This document shows, piece after piece, positions 14,864 to 18,597 of a stretch of DNA of 18,597 nt. The translations under genes were made by a program, and so were the position numbers. The notes beneath the pieces were generated by a model. It had not been told where the DNA came from, made no database searches, and saw nothing but the letters and a program-made list of their open reading frames with translations. Numbering within the stretch: position 1 is the stretch's first letter; each line of letters begins with the position of its first letter. Origin of the DNA: Treponema sp. (GTDB lineage: Bacteria; Spirochaetota; Spirochaetia; Treponematales; Treponemataceae); assembly GCA_016293645.1 (NCBI GenBank), contig JAEDDW010000032.1:1-18597 (forward strand), given 5' to 3'.

Positions 14864-17800
14864 ATGAAAAAGAAAACCATTAAGCTTGTTGAGGTTTCTG
14901 CATTTGCAGCTTTTGTTTTTGTAGGGACACAGATGTTTGCAGCTCCTAAGGCTGCCGAAAAAAAAGGACTGGCGGTAAGATATATTTCCCCAAATAATGA
15001 CGGAATTCTTGATGAGCTCCTTGTAAATTTCAATATCGACAGCAAAGCAAAGAACTCCACTACCGGATACATCACTGCATGGAATCTCCGCATCCTCAAC
15101 TCAAAGGGTGAGATCGTCCGCACGATCGGAAACAAGATTAAATTCCCTGAGGAAATCAATGCGAAGTCCATCGTAAAGCAGCTTGCCAGTAAAAAGGAAA
15201 GTGTTGAGATTCCGCCTTCGGTTTCATGGAACGGATATCTTGACGATGGTTCCCTTGCGGAAGACGGAACTTATTACTACCAGATCTGGACTCGCAAGGC
15301 CAACGGAAAGGAAAGCACTAGCGGAAAAGCAACTGTGATCGTAGACAATACGCCTCCGGCAATCAATCTTGTTCAGCTTTCAAGTGAAGAAAAGAATTTT
15401 GGTGAAGGAGACAAGGCAATCCTTCCTGTAAAACAATCAGGTTCTTCGGAAGAATTGTGGACTGCAAAAATCACCGACAAGAATGGAAAGGCTGTAAGAA
15501 CATGGAGATGGGAAAAAGCCGCTCCTGATAAGATCGTCTGGAACGGAACTGATGACAACAGTGCGATTGTTCCGGATGGAATTTACACATATGAAATCAC
15601 TTCCACCGACCTTGCAGGAAACGTTTCTGAAAAGGCAATGATTTCAAACATCATCTTCTCAGCAGAAAAACCTGAAATCGCAATTTCAATCTCCGGCAAT
15701 TCGCTTGATTCAAGATTCTTTGCTCCAGCTCCAAAGGGGGAAATTGCAAAGGAAAGAAAGAATGTTTCATTTGATGTTTCGATTCCGTCTCCAAAAGCAA
15801 GCGTGAATTCCCTTGTTGCATGGGAAATCTGTGTTGTTGGAAAGTCTGACGACAACGTGCTCTATTCAGTTTCCGGAAAGAACAAGGCTATGGACAAGTT
15901 TGTTTTTGACGGTAAGGGCAAGGATGGAAAGATTCTTCCTGAAGGTGAATACCGTGCAAAGGTTACTGCCCGCTATCTTAACGGGTACGAACCAAAGGCT
16001 GTTTATTCCCCTGTCTTCGTTCTTGATAATGAGGCTCCTAACGCAGTTGTTTCTCTTCCTGCAAATACGGTATTCAACGGACAGGACCTTTTCAAGATCA
16101 CACAGCAGGCAAGCAATGAAAATTCTTTCACAGGACCAAAGAACTGGGTCGGAAAGATTGTTGATCCTCAGGGAAAGGTTGTAAGACAGTACAGCTTCGG
16201 TTCATACCTTCCATCGACTGTGGAATGGAATGGTCTTGGAGAAGACGGTCAGTTCAAGGATAACAATTACAAGTATGTTCTTGAAGTTACAGAACTTGCC
16301 GGAAACAAGAGAACCGTTGAGACTTCGGAATTTACTCTTGATACAAGCAAGACTGAACTTGCGGTTTCTGTATCTCCAAATGCATTCTCTCCAAACGGTG
16401 ATGGAGTTCAGGATAAGGTCACAATCACTCCTGTCGTCAATGCATCAAGCGGAATAAAGTCTTATGAAGTTGCAGTTGTCTCAAAGGGCAATGCCGTAAA
16501 GACATTCAAGGGCGAGGGTAAGATCCCTTCATCAATTGTCTGGGATGGTCTTTCTGACAGCGGAACAAGATGTGCTGACGGAGACTATATTGTAAAAATC
16601 AAGACTGTTGCAAACAGCGGTACTGAAGCTTCTGCTGAATCAGGAAAGCTTGTTCTGGATTCTGTACCACCTGCAATCGACCTTAGTGTTCCTTATGTTG
16701 TCTTCTCTCCGGAAGAAACAAGCACAAAGAAAATTCTCCCTGTCAAAGTTGAGAAGTCAACCAAGGAAGAACTCTGGACTGCTGAAATCCGTGATTCAAA
16801 GAAAAAGGCAGTCAAGACGATTACCTGGGAAAATGACAGCGCCAAGAGTTTTGACTGGGACGGAACTGATGACAACGGAAACAAGGTTGCAAACGGAAAG
16901 TATTCGATCGTTGTCTCTGCTTCTGATGTAGCCGGAAACAAGGGTAGTGCTTCAATTGATGAAATCACAGTCGATGCAAGACCTGTCATCGCCTATGTTA
17001 CTGCTGAACTCAAGGGAATTTCTCCTAACGGAGATTCTGTTCTTGATGTCCAGAAGTTTGACATAAAGACATCGCTTGCCGAAGGAATTGCTTCATGGAA
17101 GTTTGATGTTGTAAATGAGAAGGGAGCAAGCGTAAAGCAGTTCTCTGACAAGGATCAAAAGAACCTTCCTGCAACAATCAACTGGGCTGGCGATACAGCA
17201 GACGGAAATGTTGCTGAAGGAATTTTCAGCGGTAGACTCCATATTGAATATGTGAAAGGTAATATTGTTGATGCAGAGACTTCAAAGTTCATCTGTACGA
17301 CACAGGCTCCTGTCCTCAGTGTAAAGACTGCTCCTGCATACTTCAGTCCTGACAACGACGGTAATGATGATGATCTCTTTGTTCAGCTCAAGTGCAAGAC
17401 TGTTGCAGGACTCAAGAACTGGTCATTCACAATTTATAATCCTATCAAGGATGAAAAGAAGCCTTTGAGCCCATTCTGGAAGACTGCAGGTAAAACTGTC
17501 ATGACGGAACGTCTTGTCTGGGATGGCCGTGGTAACAATGGTGAAATCGTTCAGTCTGCTGAAGACTATCCTTATATTCTTGAGGCATATGATGAACTTG
17601 GAATGCATTCTACATACAAGGGAGTAATCAATGTAGACGTTCTCATCATCCAGGACGGAGACAAGCTCAAGATGCAGATCCCATCAATCATCTTCCGTGC
17701 AAATGCCGCAGACTTTGGTGTTCAGAAACTTGATGCAAAGGGCAACGTTAAAGAAAAGGGCATCACACAGGCACAGGCTGACAACAACCAGCGTATTCTC

Positions 17801-18079
17801 AAGCGTGTTGCGGAGATCCTCAACAAGTTCAAGGACTACAAGGTTACCGTTGTTGGTCATGCAAACCGTGTTACGGACAACGCCGATGAAGAAACAAAGG
17901 AACTTATTCCACTTTCTACAGCCCGTGCGGAATACGTAAAGAATCAGATTGTCAAACTTGGTGTCAAGGATTCACGCCTTTCATCTGAAGGTAAGGGTGG
18001 TACTGAACCAGTTGCAGACCGCAAGAACAGCGATGTAAACTGGAAGAACCGTCGTGTTGAATTCATTTTGCAGAAGTAA
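14864..18079 (+). CDS. Large exported protein: eight FlgD-Ig-like modules and a C-terminal OmpA domain
   Basis: This 1071-residue protein starts with a signal peptide (VEVSAFAAFVFVGTQMFA, cleaved near residue 26). About eight tandem beta-sandwich modules of roughly 105 residues follow, starting near 30, 166, 273, 394, 499, 605, 712 and 821. Each ends in a variant of W-x-G-x-x-D-x-G then D-G-x-Y and often AGN, the pattern of FlgD Ig-like domains. Four modules open with an SPNxDG-type acidic motif (ISPNNDG, FSPNGDG, ISPNGDS, FSPDNDG) that may bind calcium. An OmpA peptidoglycan-binding domain (about 926-1071) closes the chain, with VVGHANRV, LSTARAEYVKNQIV and NRRVEFIL. The likely role is a long periplasmic or surface rod held to the wall at its C-terminus. 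No lipobox is present. It has AAAGGAA before the ATG and a strong terminator after the stop. The function is unknown. Confidence 0.85.
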   Translation: MKKKTIKLVEVSAFAAFVFVGTQMFAAPKAAEKKGLAVRYISPNNDGILDELLVNFNIDSKAKNSTTGYITAWNLRILNSKGEIVRTIGNKIKFPEEINAKSIVKQLASKKESVEIPPSVSWNGYLDDGSLAEDGTYYYQIWTRKANGKESTSGKATVIVDNTPPAINLVQLSSEEKNFGEGDKAILPVKQSGSSEELWTAKITDKNGKAVRTWRWEKAAPDKIVWNGTDDNSAIVPDGIYTYEITSTDLAGNVSEKAMISNIIFSAEKPEIAISISGNSLDSRFFAPAPKGEIAKERKNVSFDVSIPSPKASVNSLVAWEICVVGKSDDNVLYSVSGKNKAMDKFVFDGKGKDGKILPEGEYRAKVTARYLNGYEPKAVYSPVFVLDNEAPNAVVSLPANTVFNGQDLFKITQQASNENSFTGPKNWVGKIVDPQGKVVRQYSFGSYLPSTVEWNGLGEDGQFKDNNYKYVLEVTELAGNKRTVETSEFTLDTSKTELAVSVSPNAFSPNGDGVQDKVTITPVVNASSGIKSYEVAVVSKGNAVKTFKGEGKIPSSIVWDGLSDSGTRCADGDYIVKIKTVANSGTEASAESGKLVLDSVPPAIDLSVPYVVFSPEETSTKKILPVKVEKSTKEELWTAEIRDSKKKAVKTITWENDSAKSFDWDGTDDNGNKVANGKYSIVVSASDVAGNKGSASIDEITVDARPVIAYVTAELKGISPNGDSVLDVQKFDIKTSLAEGIASWKFDVVNEKGASVKQFSDKDQKNLPATINWAGDTADGNVAEGIFSGRLHIEYVKGNIVDAETSKFICTTQAPVLSVKTAPAYFSPDNDGNDDDLFVQLKCKTVAGLKNWSFTIYNPIKDEKKPLSPFWKTAGKTVMTERLVWDGRGNNGEIVQSAEDYPYILEAYDELGMHSTYKGVINVDVLIIQDGDKLKMQIPSIIFRANAADFGVQKLDAKGNVKEKGITQAQADNNQRILKRVAEILNKFKDYKVTVVGHANRVTDNADEETKELIPLSTARAEYVKNQIVKLGVKDSRLSSEGKGGTEPVADRKNSDVNWKNRRVEFILQK

Positions 18080-18099
18080 GACGTAACAGTAATAGTTTT

Positions 18100-18158
18100 A
18101 AAGCCGTGCAGATATGATGTGGAGAATTTTTCGTGTCATGAACGTGCGGCTTTTTTTT
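18100..18158 (+). terminator. Terminator of the FlgD-Ig/OmpA gene
   Basis: AAAGCCG (18100-18106) pairs with CGGCTTT (18147-18153), with three more weaker pairs inside, and eight T run from 18151 to 18158. The 40-nt loop may contain a small hairpin. Confidence 0.7.
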
Positions 18159-18188
18159 CAAAAAATAATCAATTTCCAGATTATGGTA

Positions 18189-18217
18189 TTGACATTTTTT
18201 TTCATATTGATTAATAT
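18189..18217 (+). promoter_or_regulatory. Promoter of tRNA-Asn
   Basis: A perfect -35, TTGACA (18189-18194), and a -10, TAATAT (18212-18217), are 17 bp apart. Transcription should start near 18224, leaving a 17-nt 5' leader to be removed by RNase P. Confidence 0.75.
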
Positions 18218-18240
18218 ATGAACATCTTCGAGAAATCGAT

Positions 18241-18313
18241 GCTCCTTTAGCTCAGTTGGTAGAGCAATGGACTGTTAATCCATGTGTCACTGGTTCAAGC
18301 CCAGTAAGGGGCG
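18241..18313 (+). tRNA. tRNA-Asn (anticodon GTT)
   Basis: The 73-nt cloverleaf is complete. The acceptor arms GCTCCTT and AAGGGGC pair with one G-U. The D arm reads GCTC-AGTTGGTA-GAGC. The anticodon arm ATGGA-CTGTTAA-TCCAT gives anticodon GTT, and the T arm is ACTGG-TTCAAGC-CCAGT. The discriminator base is G. CCA is not encoded and must be added after transcription. It is a single tRNA gene with its own promoter and terminator. Confidence 0.97.
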
Positions 18314-18314
18314 T

Positions 18315-18347
18315 AAAGCTTAGTAGTAACCTGCTAAGCTTTTTTTA
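18315..18347 (+). terminator. Terminator of tRNA-Asn
   Basis: AAAGCTTAG (18315-18323) and CTAAGCTTT (18334-18342) form a perfect 9-bp stem with a 10-nt loop. The T-tract covers 18340-18346. The stem begins one base after the mature tRNA end. Confidence 0.85.
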
Positions 18348-18374
18348 TTTTAAAAGTGCTGGTTCTATATGTAG

Positions 18375-18406
18375 TCAGGGCTTGAAGCCGTAATGTCGAA
18401 ATAACC
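18375..18406 (+). repeat. Decayed copy of the REP-like repeat
   Basis: TCAGGG, then TTGA, CGTA, GTCGAAA and ACC occur in the same order and near-same spacing as in the copy at 4707-4737, but the palindrome arms no longer match. It lies head-to-head with the intact copy at 18422-18452. The match is by eye and imperfect. Confidence 0.35.
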
Positions 18407-18421
18407 AATAACACTATACGC

Positions 18422-18452
18422 GGTGGTTTCGACTACGCTCAACCATCCTGAA
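18422..18452 (-). repeat. REP-like palindromic repeat, copy 2
   Basis: Read on the minus strand, this differs from the copy at 4707-4737 at one of 31 positions, which weakens one arm pair. TATTAG-GGACAGC and a T-run follow on the plus strand (18457-18480), as they do after copy 1. The flanks are therefore in the same orientation in both places while the palindrome itself is inverted. Confidence 0.75.
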
Positions 18453-18597
18453 AAAACTATTAGGACAGCTCCTTTTTTTTGTGTTAATAGATTTCTTGCC
18501 CCCCCGCAATTCTTGCGGCGGAAGTTAAGGAAGATGACGGCATCTAAAGGACATAAACTTCCGCCCAGGGAATTACAAAACAGCCTGTACAAGAATT

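Larger units (their letters stand above)
18348..18597. other. Gene-free end of the window with inverted repeats
   Basis: No convincing gene is seen. Besides the two repeat copies, there is a T-run at 18473-18480 and a small hairpin (CCGCAA 18504-18509 with TTGCGG 18513-18518). A perfect 10-bp inverted repeat joins GGCGGAAGTT (18517-18526) to its complement at 18556-18565. AATTCTTG (18508-18515) is complementary to the last eight bases of the window. The structure may continue beyond the edge. Confidence 0.5.

Noticed and set aside
14864..18079. Type IX secretion cargo because of the SPNGDG motifs
   Set aside because: The motifs lie within internal modules and the C-terminus is an OmpA wall-binding domain, not a type IX sorting domain.
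18365..18592. Minus-strand open frame of 75 codons at the window end
   Set aside because: It runs through the REP-like repeats and hairpins, has no ribosome site and resembles no family.
1..18597. Mobile island, prophage or CRISPR locus
   Set aside because: There are no transposase, integrase, phage or cas genes and no direct-repeat array. The tRNA-Asn 3' end has no visible duplicated copy in the window.

Overview
The window reads as ordinary chromosomal sequence from a host-associated spirochaete, most likely Treponema or a near relative. I base this on family content rather than any database hit. There is a UPF0164/FadL-like barrel, relaxed lipoboxes on two helical lipoproteins, a TPR lipoprotein in front of yajC-secD-secF, two long OmpA-domain periplasmic proteins, and a Cache-type chemoreceptor. 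Base composition and codon use look even throughout. I see no integrase, transposase, phage gene or CRISPR array.

Layout. purN (43-663, +) is followed by a highly structured 210-nt gap and then by a convergent OmpA-domain gene (873-2354, -). A single-gene chemoreceptor (2589-4652, +) ends at a terminator that carries a REP-like palindrome. Next come two overlapping minus-strand genes, a helical lipoprotein and an MltD-like lytic transglycosylase (6886-4782). From 6938 a plus-strand run carries a four-helix LiaF-like membrane protein, a TPR lipoprotein with a TTG start, yajC, secD and secF, ending at a strong terminator near 12660. ispH (12728-13606), a UPF0164-like barrel gene (13682-14710) and a 1071-residue FlgD-Ig/OmpA protein (14864-18079) follow. 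The window closes with tRNA-Asn (18241-18313) and a repeat-rich gap.

Function. Most of the window serves the cell envelope. YajC/SecD/SecF drive late steps of protein export. The lipoproteins, barrel and OmpA-domain proteins are export clients that act in the periplasm or outer membrane. The transglycosylase cuts the peptidoglycan that the OmpA domains are expected to grip. IspH supplies isoprenoid precursors, including those for the undecaprenyl carrier. purN and the chemoreceptor are unrelated housekeeping and sensory genes.

Points of most interest. (1) A nested-inverted-repeat element at 685-870 can fold into a roughly 130-nt RNA with a possible pseudoknot. Its G-U pairs argue for plus-strand transcription. 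(2) A 31-nt palindromic repeat occurs at 4707-4737 and inverted at 18422-18452, with a decayed third copy beside the second, all near GGACAGC/T-run terminators. (3) Two genes have promoters placed so that the mRNA would begin at the start codon, with no Shine-Dalgarno sequence. (4) SecF carries an insert of about 95 residues and a changed DFxGG motif. (5) The 1071-residue protein looks like a duplicated block of four Ig-like modules. I did not find a clearly new multi-gene system. The structured RNA element is the best candidate for something undescribed.
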